52,036 nt of DNA from Candidatus Woesearchaeota archaeon (GTDB lineage: Archaea; Nanobdellota; Nanobdellia; Woesearchaeales; GW2011-AR4), in NCBI GenBank assembly GCA_018303625.1, contig JAGVXV010000012.1, positions 1 through 52,036 of the forward strand. Reading direction: 5' to 3'. The number at the start of each line of letters is the position of its first letter. Positions within the stretch are counted from its first letter, which is position 1. The translations under genes were made by a program, and so were the position numbers. Positions 38,836 through 47,412 of this stretch are shown in pieces. Under the pieces are notes generated by a model. That model was not told the DNA's origin. It searched no databases and saw only the letters and a program-made list of their open reading frames with translations.

Positions 38836-39037
38836 TTATTTATCCCTGAATTCATCCATCTTGTCTTCAGGATAGAAAAAACATAATTCTTTAAATCCTT
38901 TTTCAAATATTCTTTCAATATCCTCAAAAATTTTTTTGTATTGCATCTTCCTTTGTCTCATTCCAGCCCCGGATAAACTGCTCCAGCTGCTCTTCCAATA
39001 TCTTCATAATCTCTTTCTCAAGACCCCTGCTTTTCAT
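38836..39037 (-). pseudogene. Small gene split by a frameshift at an A7 run
   Basis: The frame from the ATG at 39037 reads MKSRGLEKEIMKILEEQLEQ and on to TKEDAIQK, then stops (TGA). The next frame continues smoothly as IFEDIERIFEKGFKELCFFY...MDEFRDK and stops at 38836. The break is in a run of seven A on the minus strand (38931-38937). Removing one A joins the two parts into about 66 aa of coherent helical protein. It may be a mutation, a sequencing or assembly error, or a +1 slip. The family is unknown. Confidence 0.55.
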
Positions 39038-39267
39038 AGTAGCACCTTAATATGTTTTATTTTCCCACCCTTTAGGAATATTCAAGATATTACTGCAACA
39101 AACATTATAAAAGAATAAGAGGATTATGAATTTTATATACTTTTTGCTTAAACTTTATAGATATTATATAAAAAAGAAAAATTTATATATTATATATGCT
39201 TTCCTTAAAGCAATACAAAGGCTAAAGGGGTTTTATATACAGACTTAATTTATATTAAAATTTAGGG

Positions 39268-40200
39268 GTGGTCAAAATCAAGAGAAAAGTCATACAGATA
39301 GCCAACAGTACCCAGCTTATCTCATTGCCCAGGAAATGGAGCCAGAAGTATGGGATAAAGAAAGGGGATGAGATTGAGGTTAATGAGGAAGGCAGCAAGA
39401 TTATTGTAAGCACAGAGAAGGATACCGGCAGCGAAAATATTGAGATAAATCCCCCACACTTAAAGAACATAACTGAAAGGTATATCACAACAGCCTTCAG
39501 GGCAGGTGTTGATGAAGTAAAGGTTAATTTTCACCCCCAGGATAATCCTGAGCTGCTTGAATATATAAGCAAAACCCTGGACGGCCAAACCATAGGTTTT
39601 GAAATACTGGGCCAGGGCAAAGGATTCTTTACTGTAAAAGACCTGTCAGGGACAAATTCCACATCTTTTGATACAGCATTGAGAAGGTCTTTTATACTCC
39701 TGACTTCCATGGCGACAGACTCTTTGGACTCCATTAAAAACAAAGATATTGCAAACTTGAAGGATATGTATTTCAGGGACAGGAGCATTAATAAGTTTAC
39801 TAACTTCTGCGGGAGATTGCTGCTTAAAAAAGGGCAGTTTGACTTGAAACAGACAGCTTTTTATTACAATTTTCTCAGGTCACTTGAGGCTTTGGCAGAC
39901 CAATACAGCTTAATGTGCACCTATTATTCCGGCAAATTGACACACATAAACAAAAAAGTGCTCGATGCTTATAAGGAGATAAATGATATTTTGCTTGGCT
40001 ACTACGGGCTGTTTTACAAGTACAGCAAAGAAGAGCTGGATACACTTTTCGTAAAGATAAAGGATATGGAGGCAAAAACAAGGTTGTTATTCACGTTAAA
40101 TAAGACAGACCATTTGGTTTCATATTATCTGGTCTCAATAACAAGAAGGATAAAAGAAATGATAGACACCTTGATAGAGTTTAATCTTGAGAAGGGTTGA
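39268..40200 (+). CDS. phoU: PhoU-type phosphate regulator with AbrB N-terminus
   Basis: The archaeal form of PhoU, about 310 aa. The N-terminal AbrB/MazE-like DNA-binding domain (KRKVIQIANSTQLISLPRKW, YGIKKGDEIEVNEEGSKIIV) is followed by helical PhoU-like bundles (about 130-310). Such proteins regulate phosphate transport or bind metals; no Pst genes are nearby. The start is unusual. GTG at 39268 is the nearest normal start, but GGGGTG then 6 nt then ATC (39277) fits the genome's ribosome-site spacing, and from general memory homologues start at KRKV-like residues. An AUC start is therefore possible. TATA-like sequence precedes it. Confidence 0.85.
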   Translation: MVKIKRKVIQIANSTQLISLPRKWSQKYGIKKGDEIEVNEEGSKIIVSTEKDTGSENIEINPPHLKNITERYITTAFRAGVDEVKVNFHPQDNPELLEYISKTLDGQTIGFEILGQGKGFFTVKDLSGTNSTSFDTALRRSFILLTSMATDSLDSIKNKDIANLKDMYFRDRSINKFTNFCGRLLLKKGQFDLKQTAFYYNFLRSLEALADQYSLMCTYYSGKLTHINKKVLDAYKEINDILLGYYGLFYKYSKEELDTLFVKIKDMEAKTRLLFTLNKTDHLVSYYLVSITRRIKEMIDTLIEFNLEKG

Positions 40201-40224
40201 TTTCGATAAGATTATTCTTTTGCA

Positions 40225-41280
40225 TCATTCTTTATACGGCTCATTTAGCACAACCGACGCAATAACTCTGCCAACCGCATCTTGCTCATTTGTTTCTTCC
40301 AGCACCGTTACTGTTGCCATTCCTTTTGCTCTTTTTTTTAAGTCGTCAGGAGCATTTCCCAGAAGGTAGAAGCGCCCCACTCTTGCTCGGGATGGTATAG
40401 TTAAATCAGAAGGGCCGTCACCAAATGAAATTACAGATTTAGGCCTTATACCTCGCGCATAATATAGATGGACTAAGGTAGTTCTTACAGCACGACCTTT
40501 AGTTGCTTTTACATTTATAATTTCAACGTACATACCATTCGAGATCATAATCTCCAAACCAGCATTTTTTAGCTTTTCACCTAAAGTTTCCTTTATCCCA
40601 TTAACAGACTGTCCGGTAGCAAGAACTATAAGTTTATGAGGTAGCCCTTGTCTCAAATAATCTTGAGGTCTTGCATCTTCACTTAGTGGAATGTATATAA
40701 GATCTGGATTTCTTCCTTTATATTCCGCTAGCATTCCAGAACTTGTTGGTTTATGAGGCACAGCATTTGCATTAAAATAAAGAAGGTTTGCTTTATCTTC
40801 TAAACCTAACGAGCCAAATGCCTCTATTACTGCCTTAGCATTTTCTGCTTCTATTGGTGTCTCTCCTATTAATTTATCCTTTTGCCCTTCTCTTTGCCCT
40901 ATCCAAGCACCGTGATGTGCAATATAAATAGCATTTTCTATGCCCATTGCTCGTATATAAGGATCCATGGAAGCAGGAGCTCTGCCAGAAACTGGTATTA
41001 TCATAACATCTTTTTCAGTTATTGCTCTTCTTATATATCCTAAAGTTGAAGAATGGATCACATGTTTAATTCCAGTAGTTCCATCTGGCTGCCTATCCTC
41101 CTGGTGGATTAATATAGTCCCATCCAAATCTAGGAACATAGCTTTGACTGCTTCTGGTTTTTGGGGGCTATTATGACTAAGCATATTTCCCAAGCCTCCA
41201 GCTACACAACCAGTAAAATATCTTACTCTTTCTCCAATATCTGGTGGTCCGGGAAATCCAACAGCTCGTTCATATGGCAT
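40225..41280 (-). CDS. HAD-superfamily phosphatase, Cof/IIB type
   Basis: A 351-aa predicted sugar-phosphate phosphatase. Motif I is AMFLDLDGTILI (near residues 47-58), motif II IIPVSGRAPASMD, motif III the Lys in KATKGRAVRTTLVHL, and motif IV ISFGDGPSDLTIPSRA. The insert between motifs II and III is of cap class C2. An N-terminal stretch of about 45 residues precedes the domain (GFPGPPDIGERVRYFTGCVA) and is not part of the fold. The substrate is unknown. The start ATG has AAGGTAAG upstream. It is monocistronic, convergent with phoU. Confidence 0.88.
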   Translation of the reverse strand: MPYERAVGFPGPPDIGERVRYFTGCVAGGLGNMLSHNSPQKPEAVKAMFLDLDGTILIHQEDRQPDGTTGIKHVIHSSTLGYIRRAITEKDVMIIPVSGRAPASMDPYIRAMGIENAIYIAHHGAWIGQREGQKDKLIGETPIEAENAKAVIEAFGSLGLEDKANLLYFNANAVPHKPTSSGMLAEYKGRNPDLIYIPLSEDARPQDYLRQGLPHKLIVLATGQSVNGIKETLGEKLKNAGLEIMISNGMYVEIINVKATKGRAVRTTLVHLYYARGIRPKSVISFGDGPSDLTIPSRARVGRFYLLGNAPDDLKKRAKGMATVTVLEETNEQDAVGRVIASVVLNEPYKE

Positions 41281-41552
41281 ATTCTTACCTTCTCTTATTT
41301 TGTAAACATCATAAATAAGATTATCTAGTACATCCCCTTTATACTCCCACTTCTATCCGAATTTTAGTAAGCATTTTTCCTTTTTAAACATATCGCTTTT
41401 TTATTCGCTTTGAGTAGCAATCTGGTTTTTATATAAAATTTATAATATAATTAACAATAGTTAAGGTTTTACTATTTAAATTTTATTCTTATTTTTCAGT
41501 TCAATTACCCCGTCAATTGTATAGTCTCAAAAATTAAGGTAAAAAGCTGTTT

Positions 41553-42809
41553 TTATACAGAAAGTATATAATGCGCTTTTTGCCTTTCCATGATTTTAAC
41601 TCCAAATCCATTAAGCCTGTTGACAACTTCTTCTTTCAAACCTGGTGGCAAGTTTAGTGCTACATAATATCTGCTTAATTCGTTTCTTCTATACTCACGT
41701 CTTAACCTGTCAAATTCGTTTCCCCTGTTTGGAGCGCCTAACGTGGCTTTTAGGGCGTCGCTTGTTGCCTGTATATTATATATATCCGCCATCAAGGTCC
41801 GGACTGCGTTATCTGCGTCAAGGCTAACATTACCTTTTGAGGTAATGCGCACATTCTTTCCCATTGCCGCAGAAAATTCCTGCTTTAATAAACTCCATGG
41901 GTCAATTTTAAGATCTTTCCCAAGTATCTCATGCATTTTTATGCTTATCTCTATTGCGCCTCTTATTCTTGCTTCAGCAGCATAGCCTGCAATATGCGGC
42001 GTTGCAATTATCGCCCTCTCTATCATCTCCGCTTTGGGTTCTGGCTCATTTTCATACACATCAAGCACCATGCCTTTAATCCACCCTTCTCTTACAGCAT
42101 ACAGCAAGGCATCAGAGTCAACAACGGGGCCGCGTGAAGCGTTAAAAAAATAAGCTGTTTCTTTCATCATACTCAATTCCCTTTTTCCAATCATCCAAAG
42201 TGTTGGATACTCTTTCACAACTTGGCCCTGATCATAACGGCTTTCGCTTGATTTTGTTAACGGAACATGCATGGTGACAAAATCCGATTCCGATAAGACT
42301 TCTTCCAAGCTGTCCGATTTGAAATTTCCATCTGTTTTTCTGAGCAGAGGGTCGTACTTCAAGACATTCAAGCCAAAGCCTTCTGCCCTTTTGGCAACTC
42401 TGCTTCCGCAATTTCCGTAACCTATTATCCCTGCAGTTTTGCCTTTTAAAGAGTCCTCATCATTGGTTATATGCATAAGTGCATATAAGATGTGATCGGC
42501 CACGGCATCGGCATTTGATCCCAAAGCGGAAACTACCCTTACCCCGGAATTACCTGCGTATACTGCATCTACATTATCCGTTCCGCTGGTAGCTATTCCA
42601 ATAACCCTCAGCTTTTTTGCCCTCTCCAAAAATCCAGGCGTTACTTTTGTGACGCTTCTAATTACCATAGCCCAGACTTCTTCAAGATTTTCAAATTTTT
42701 CTGTGACTTCCCTTCCATTAACGTATCTTACATCCCCCAAAGAGTCAAATAACTTATTTGCAAAAGGTATATTTTGATCTACTAGTATTACTCTACTATC
42801 TTTTACCAT
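41553..42809 (-). CDS. D-2-hydroxyacid dehydrogenase, PdxB-like
   Basis: A 418-aa NAD-dependent dehydrogenase. The start VILVDQNIPFANKLFDSLGD and IRSVTKVTPGFLERAKKLRV resemble erythronate-4-phosphate dehydrogenase. The Rossmann motif is GIIGYGNCGSRVAKRA. Catalytic residues are Arg in NASRGPVVD, Glu in VLDVYENEPEP and His in IIATPHIAGYAAEARIRGAI. An insertion LTKSSESRYDQGQVVKEYPT lies in the NAD domain. The C-terminal roughly 110 residues extend beyond the minimal family and resemble the extra dimer domain of PdxB. PLP synthesis is only one option because no other pdx genes are near. It is monocistronic. Confidence 0.82.
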   Translation of the reverse strand: MVKDSRVILVDQNIPFANKLFDSLGDVRYVNGREVTEKFENLEEVWAMVIRSVTKVTPGFLERAKKLRVIGIATSGTDNVDAVYAGNSGVRVVSALGSNADAVADHILYALMHITNDEDSLKGKTAGIIGYGNCGSRVAKRAEGFGLNVLKYDPLLRKTDGNFKSDSLEEVLSESDFVTMHVPLTKSSESRYDQGQVVKEYPTLWMIGKRELSMMKETAYFFNASRGPVVDSDALLYAVREGWIKGMVLDVYENEPEPKAEMIERAIIATPHIAGYAAEARIRGAIEISIKMHEILGKDLKIDPWSLLKQEFSAAMGKNVRITSKGNVSLDADNAVRTLMADIYNIQATSDALKATLGAPNRGNEFDRLRREYRRNELSRYYVALNLPPGLKEEVVNRLNGFGVKIMERQKAHYILSV

Positions 42810-42916
42810 GAGAAAATAGTAATTAAGAGCCTTATTTAAATTTTATTGCCAGATGTCTTATTTTTCAGAAACCCCGAACAAAAAACTATTTAAACAAACC
42901 AGCAAATAAACATGCC

Positions 42917-43072
42917 ATGCCAAGAAAATCAGGATTGATGAGAAGGCTGTTCTTTTTTATTTTATTTCTGATAGGGGTGTTTTTTTTGATACTTCTGATA
43001 AAATACAACTGGGATTTTAGGAAGGTTGTGGAGCATGTTGTCAGCTTAATGGGAAAAGCTCCGGACAAATAA
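42917..43072 (+). CDS. Small single-helix membrane protein, 51 aa
   Basis: Reads MPRKSGLMRRLFFFILFLIG and then a continuing hydrophobic run to residue 28, KYNWDFRKVVEHVVSLMGK and a polar end. It has a basic N-terminus, one membrane helix and an amphipathic C-terminus. A TATA-like CTATTTAAAC (about 42888) lies 25-30 bp upstream, so the mRNA would be leaderless. The minus-strand frame over the same place is less protein-like. Function unknown. Confidence 0.6.
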   Translation: MPRKSGLMRRLFFFILFLIGVFFLILLIKYNWDFRKVVEHVVSLMGKAPDK

Positions 43073-43080
43073 ATTCAAAC

Positions 43081-43830
43081 CTATTTTTTTCCCACGAATA
43101 TAAATCCGCCGCACATCAAGCTTTTAAGCGGCCCTCTATAATACCCGTTTTGCTTCCAGTTAAGGCCGGCTTTTTTTTGGATTTTCAAGCCTGCTGCGGC
43201 AAATAATCGATGAAGCTCATTTAAACTGAAATAGTGGATGAATGTGTGGCCTAGGTTTTTGCTGTGAAAATAAATCATGTCCCTTGGCTCCAAACCGGAT
43301 CCTGGCAGGATGCAGCATTTGAGCATGGGCAATACATCCTCAAGGCTGATATCCCCAAAAATATTATGGCCATGCACTACAACTAAGCCGTCTGGCTTAA
43401 CCACTCTTGCAAATTCCTTTACCGCCTTTTCCCTGTTTTTAATCTTTGGGATGCACCCTAAGCTATGGCCCATTGAGATTACGTAGTCAAAAGAATTGTC
43501 TTTTATCCTTGATAAATCGGTTATGTTGTGATTATAAAGCCTGGCTTTCAGCTTTAACCTGTTTAGGTCTTTCCTGACAAGCTCTACCATATTCCTGTTG
43601 TAGTCATTGCCAAAAACTTCAAAGCCTCTTTTGGCAAAATGAATCACATGCCTGCCTCTGCCCATGGTAGCATCAAATAGCTTGCCTTTCCTGGTGAAAA
43701 GAGAATCAAGAAATTCCGTATCTAGGCTGAAAAGGCCGTCCAGCAGCTCTTTTTCCGCTTCGTAATACTCCAATGCATAGTCTTTGCTTGTGCTTTCCCT
43801 TTTAACTGCTTCCTCTATTCTTTTGTCCAT
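43081..43830 (-). CDS. SAM-dependent methyltransferase
   Basis: A 249-aa class I methyltransferase. The SAM site is KLFDATMGRGRHVIHFAKRG (motif I, with ATMGRGRH in place of the usual GxGxG), FGNDYNRNMVELVRK (motif II), NSFDYVISMGHSLGC (motif IV) and VKPDGLVVVHGHN (motif V). The C-terminal part is about 70 residues (TFIHYFSLNELHRLFAAAGL). Small-molecule methylation is likely; the substrate is unknown. It lies 44 bp downstream of agmatinase on the same strand. Confidence 0.9.
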   Translation of the reverse strand: MDKRIEEAVKRESTSKDYALEYYEAEKELLDGLFSLDTEFLDSLFTRKGKLFDATMGRGRHVIHFAKRGFEVFGNDYNRNMVELVRKDLNRLKLKARLYNHNITDLSRIKDNSFDYVISMGHSLGCIPKIKNREKAVKEFARVVKPDGLVVVHGHNIFGDISLEDVLPMLKCCILPGSGLEPRDMIYFHSKNLGHTFIHYFSLNELHRLFAAAGLKIQKKAGLNWKQNGYYRGPLKSLMCGGFIFVGKK

Positions 43831-43874
43831 AAAAAGAAAATCCGGCAGTTATATAAAATTTTTTCGGAATTAGG

Positions 43875-44747
43875 TCATTTAAAGAATATATAGCCTATCA
43901 TCTTATAAATCAGTTTTGCTGCGGTAAAATCAGGGCTGATGTTATTTTTATTTGGGCAAAGCTCCACAACATCAAATCCAACTACCTTCCTCTGCCTGCA
44001 GACTTTTTTCAGGAACCTTAAGGTCGGGTAATATTGCAAGCCTCCTGGCTCGGGGTTGCCAACAGAAGGCATAAACGAAGGGTCAAACCCGTCCAAGTCT
44101 ATGGTTATATACACGTTTTGCGAAAGCCGGGATATTGCCTTGTCGTGCCATTTTTCATTTTCAGCTATATCCTTTGCCCAGAATATACCTATGCCATTCT
44201 TCTTTGCAAATTCCACTTCTTCAATGGGCGCACTTCTTACCCCGACTTGAACTATCCTCTTTGTAATGTCAAAGCACCTCTTTGCTGCGCATGCATGGTT
44301 AAACCTGCTTCCATTCCATTCTTCCGCCAGGTCTGTATGCGCATCCAGCTGCAGTACAGTTATATTGCCATATTTTTCAGCAAAAGCCTTTACACACCCC
44401 TGGGTTATTGAATGCTCTCCGCCAAGAATAATAGGGAACTTGTTGTCCTCTACGCGGCTTTTAACTTCTTTATAGATGCTGTCAATCATCAATTGGGGCT
44501 TTTCCTTTGCTTTCAGGGAGTATAAAGTACATATTCCTACATTGCATGCATCCTTTTGAAGCTCTTCATCATAAAACTGTATTGCCATAGACGCCTCTAT
44601 CATGGCTTGAGGGCCTTTTTTTGTTCCCCTGACGAATGTCGTGGTTTTTTCATATGGCACAGGAATTATAACCACTTTGGATTCTTTATAGCCAGACAAA
44701 GAGTCATTTAGTTCCAGAAAATTATTGGGGTACCTTTTATATTCCAT
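43875..44747 (-). CDS. speB: Agmatinase (arginase/ureohydrolase family)
   Basis: Hydrolyses agmatine to putrescine and urea in polyamine synthesis. The 290-aa protein has the two-Mn ligand set: GGEHSITQGCVKAF, LDAHTDLAEEWNG and ITIDLDGFDPSFMPSVGNPE, then GGLQYYPTLRFL and VVELCPNKN. The motif THAC-type segment is NHACAAKRCFD. ATG at 44747 was chosen; the GTG at 44765 overlaps the upstream gene and gives a non-homologous start. It sits with the SpeD gene, two genes apart on the same strand, with a SAM methyltransferase downstream. Confidence 0.93.
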   Translation of the reverse strand: MEYKRYPNNFLELNDSLSGYKESKVVIIPVPYEKTTTFVRGTKKGPQAMIEASMAIQFYDEELQKDACNVGICTLYSLKAKEKPQLMIDSIYKEVKSRVEDNKFPIILGGEHSITQGCVKAFAEKYGNITVLQLDAHTDLAEEWNGSRFNHACAAKRCFDITKRIVQVGVRSAPIEEVEFAKKNGIGIFWAKDIAENEKWHDKAISRLSQNVYITIDLDGFDPSFMPSVGNPEPGGLQYYPTLRFLKKVCRQRKVVGFDVVELCPNKNNISPDFTAAKLIYKMIGYIFFK

Positions 44748-44757
44748 TTTACCATAA

Positions 44758-45726
44758 CTATACACTTTTGGACGCAGAAAACAGCACTTCAGCCTCTATT
44801 TTTTCAGGATAAAACTTCTTTTTGAAGTCCAGCAAAGGTTTGTCGGACTGGCCGAAATTCACATAGCTATACTCTTTTCTCCTAAGCAAATTTAACTCAT
44901 ATATTGTGCTTACCTCCCCTACCCCCTCAAACTTATAATTTGACAGGCCCAGGGCAGAGTAATAATTGTTGCTATGTGGTATTCTCCAGCCCCCGCTTAT
45001 TGTGCATGGTATGCCATCCACAACAAGGCTTCTTGCATTTTCCAGGCCTTTAAAATTGTTCTCTATTATATTGTCATAGAATTGCGGCTGCCATAGCCCC
45101 TCTGTGGATCCTCTTTTTTTCTTCCAGTCCCCTACAATTTTTCTTAAATCCCCCCTATCTATATCCCTACATGGGGTAAACAGGACTTTATGGTGGGAAT
45201 GCAGTTTGTTAAACAGATTCCTGAGCTTTTTCCACTTCTTTCCAGGCATGCTGTTGTCCCATTTTTTCAGATTGTAAACAGGCAAATAGAAAGTTCTCTG
45301 GTATTTTGGCACTTTATACCTTTTTACCCTGCTTATTGCCTCTTTATACCCTGCAGGCAGCACTACAAAGACTTTTTCCATGCTTTCCTTGAACAGGGCG
45401 TAATCCAAAAAACCTTTCAGGACCCCAAGATTATTTTTTTCAGGAGCAAGTATCCCAGGAAGCATTTCCATGCTCTTTCCGTTCATTATGCACATTATCC
45501 CGCTGCCATCCTCATAGGAAAAGAAAGCGCTCTTTGTTTTTTTGCCGTCAAGATACCTTAAGTTCCAGTAGTTATGTTCAGCGCCATGCCCGTATTTTTT
45601 GATGGAAGCTTCAATCAGTCCTTTATTCTCTTTAATGTCCGTTATTAGCCGCATTTTGAGTTTGCAAAGAAAGACGCCTTGCTTTAAATCAATTTTGGAT
45701 TTTTTATTCCATTTGCCCCGCAACAA
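44758..45726 (-). CDS. GNAT-fold protein resembling DUF2156/LPG-synthase C-terminal domains
   Basis: A 322-aa protein of acyltransferase-like fold. Readable parts are HNYWNLRYLDGKKTKSAFFS, GSGIMCIMNGKSMEMLPGIL, KKLRNLFNKLHSHHKVLF, ISGGWRIPHSNNYYSALGLS and EVSTIYELNLLRRKEYSYVN. The order of a small N-terminal domain followed by a GNAT-like domain suggests an aminoacyl- or acyl-transferase, but the assignment is tentative. The TTG start at 45726 has GGGGGGATT upstream; ATG at 45654 (298 aa) is the alternative. It lies between SpeD and agmatinase, and its stop codon overlaps the possible GTG start of agmatinase. Confidence 0.6.
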   Translation of the reverse strand: MLRGKWNKKSKIDLKQGVFLCKLKMRLITDIKENKGLIEASIKKYGHGAEHNYWNLRYLDGKKTKSAFFSYEDGSGIMCIMNGKSMEMLPGILAPEKNNLGVLKGFLDYALFKESMEKVFVVLPAGYKEAISRVKRYKVPKYQRTFYLPVYNLKKWDNSMPGKKWKKLRNLFNKLHSHHKVLFTPCRDIDRGDLRKIVGDWKKKRGSTEGLWQPQFYDNIIENNFKGLENARSLVVDGIPCTISGGWRIPHSNNYYSALGLSNYKFEGVGEVSTIYELNLLRRKEYSYVNFGQSDKPLLDFKKKFYPEKIEAEVLFSASKSV

Positions 45727-45794
45727 TCCCCCCTATCGTGCCTTTTTAACACATGACAGTATACAGCAAGATATAAGAATAAAATTTATCAAAA

Positions 45795-46196
45795 TCAGGC
45801 TTTGAGGTAAATATATTCCGGATGGCTTCTTGGAAAGTCCAACCCTCTTTTGACGACCTTTTTGCTGAATTTTTTTGATTCAAATACCGCAGTCAATAAG
45901 TCAGTTGCGTTATCAACATCAAAGCCTTTGCAGGAAAATATGTCAATGAACACATAATCCTTTTCAGGAAAAGTATGCAGGCTTACATGGCTTTCAGCAA
46001 TCATAACAAAGCCAGAAATACCCTCAATTGTTGCGCCTGGATCAAGCCATTTCACAACATGCGGCAGTGACATCTTTGTCATGCCGAGCTTTGCAGGAAG
46101 CTTGTTAAGAATGTCGTACACCAAGCTTTGATCCGCAAGTTTCTTTCTGTTGCAGTTAGCTGCGTCAATTGTCAAGTGCTGACCAAATTCCCTCAT
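45795..46196 (-). CDS. speD: S-adenosylmethionine decarboxylase proenzyme (SpeD family)
   Basis: A 133-aa pyruvoyl-dependent decarboxylase. The self-cleavage motif AESHVSLHTFPE places the cut between Glu68 and Ser69, and Ser69 becomes the pyruvoyl group. Also conserved are GQHLTIDAANCNRKKL at the start, IDIFSCKGFD with the catalytic Cys, and RGLDFPRSHPEYIY at the end. Members supply aminopropyl groups for spermidine; some SpeD homologues decarboxylate arginine or ornithine instead. With agmatinase nearby and no other arginine decarboxylase seen, arginine as substrate is possible. It has a 240-bp leader region. Confidence 0.92.
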   Translation of the reverse strand: MREFGQHLTIDAANCNRKKLADQSLVYDILNKLPAKLGMTKMSLPHVVKWLDPGATIEGISGFVMIAESHVSLHTFPEKDYVFIDIFSCKGFDVDNATDLLTAVFESKKFSKKVVKRGLDFPRSHPEYIYLKA

Positions 46197-46436
46197 TTTT
46201 TTATTTTAATTATTCACCTTTTTTTGCTGAATTTTTAATTTGAAAAGAAGTATTTAAACATTTCTATTTTAAGTCACTGTCGTCGAAGAAATTCGGGTAA
46301 ATTTTCGCAAAAATTGCTTTATTTTTCCCATGAAAAATACTTTAAAGATTTTCTCGACGAGAAAATTTGCAGAATTTTTTGCAGATTTTTCCCGCAAAAA
46401 TAACTTTTTGCAGTTTTTTTAATCAGGAAAATGCAG
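46197..46436 (-). other. AT-rich SpeD leader region with short inverted repeats
   Basis: Noncoding gap upstream of speD. It contains a palindrome ATTTTCTCG-A-CGAGAAAAT (46348-46366) and three TTTGCAG or TTTTGCAG elements within about 60 bp, with many T and A runs. A TATA-like GTATTTAAAC is near 46250. No ORF or known RNA is recognised. It could be a regulatory leader, but nothing links it to polyamine sensing. Confidence 0.3.
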
Positions 46437-46775
46437 TTAATTTATTTTTTCAGCAAATTTTACCGCAGGTTTCAAAGCAATCCTGACTATTTTTTTCAAA
46501 AATTTGTTTTTGGAAATTATTTTTGCCACTGCGGGGCTTGTTTTGTAATAGAATTTTATGAAAACAATCCCGATAAAATTTTTCCTGAGCTTTTTATCCC
46601 TGAAATTCCTTAAAATGCCGACTTCCCTCGCAAATGGGGTGCCGTAAGCTGCTGTTGCAATAAAGCATTTGGGCGCCTCTTCCTTGTCCACAATGCCTGA
46701 GACGTCATTCTCGCAATGCCAGCAATACCTTTCTCCTTCCTTGATTTTCTTACCGCAATACGGGCAGTTTGCCAT
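46437..46775 (-). CDS. Zinc ribbon and CFI-box domain protein
   Basis: A 112-aa protein. Residues 4-21 are a zinc ribbon (NCPYCGKKI, RYCWHCEND). Residues 36-47 are the CFI box (CFIATAAYGTP), followed by AREVGILRNFRDKKL and a hydrophobic helix region IGIVFIKFYYKTSPAVAKII. This CFI-box segment is seen at the ends of surface and membrane proteins in many archaea and bacteria. It could mark membrane association or processing; the role is unknown. The ATG follows the M50 stop by 1 bp, in the same operon. Confidence 0.8.
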   Translation of the reverse strand: MANCPYCGKKIKEGERYCWHCENDVSGIVDKEEAPKCFIATAAYGTPFAREVGILRNFRDKKLRKNFIGIVFIKFYYKTSPAVAKIISKNKFLKKIVRIALKPAVKFAEKIN

Positions 46776-46776
46776 T

Positions 46777-47412
46777 TTACTTTAACGGGAAAAAGTTTTG
46801 CAGGAACATAAATCCCAATGAGATTATGACAACCAAAGCATAAATCGGCTTATTCCACCTTAAAACTTTTGCTCCATCAAGATTTCCCAAGGGTATCATA
46901 TTGAACAAAGCAAGCCAGGAATTGATTAAAAAGCCGTAAATGGCGATAGTTTCCATTATTCCGGCCGGGGGCAACAGCAGGATGGACAAAAAAAGCAGGG
47001 CTAAAACAAGGTTTACCAACGGGCCCGCAACCGAGATTTTTCCGTTTCTTCTTATGCCGACAGGACCTGAGATTATTACGGCGCCAGGAGCGGCAAAAAC
47101 AAAGCTCCCTCTTGTAAAAATAGCTATTGCAATCGCCAGAATCAAAAATGTATCAAAAGCCCTGAATTCGGCAAAGCACCCATACTTTTGCGCTACGAGC
47201 TTGTGCCCCAGCTCATGCAGTAAAAATCCTATTCCGACTGTAAGCCCGGAAATGATAAAGCTTGTGTATATGCCTGTTTCTATGGCTGGACTGTAAAAAA
47301 TGACAATTCCGAAGGCAATGGAAATAGCCACCCATGCTTTTATCAGATCTTTTATCTCTATCTCAGAAGTTGTAATGCTGCCGATTTTAACCTGCTTGTA
47401 TTGGTTAAGCAT
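46777..47412 (-). CDS. Intramembrane metalloprotease, M50/site-2 type
   Basis: A 211-aa polytopic membrane protein. The zinc motif HELGH (His66, Glu67, His70) lies inside a membrane helix, and NMIPLGNLDGAKVLRWNKPI near residues 172-190 gives the third ligand (Asp in LDG). GPVGIRRNGKISVAGPLVN is the family linker. About six hydrophobic segments. It has no extra sensor domain. Its start shares one base with the DUF655 stop (TAATG). The target is unknown; it may cut the neighbouring membrane protein (inference). Confidence 0.93.
   Translation of the reverse strand: MLNQYKQVKIGSITTSEIEIKDLIKAWVAISIAFGIVIFYSPAIETGIYTSFIISGLTVGIGFLLHELGHKLVAQKYGCFAEFRAFDTFLILAIAIAIFTRGSFVFAAPGAVIISGPVGIRRNGKISVAGPLVNLVLALLFLSILLLPPAGIMETIAIYGFLINSWLALFNMIPLGNLDGAKVLRWNKPIYALVVIISLGFMFLQNFFPLK

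Noticed and set aside
42886-43068. A 60-aa minus-strand frame
   Set aside because: The plus-strand frame at 42917-43072 has a TATA box, a membrane helix and a natural start; the minus frame has none of these.
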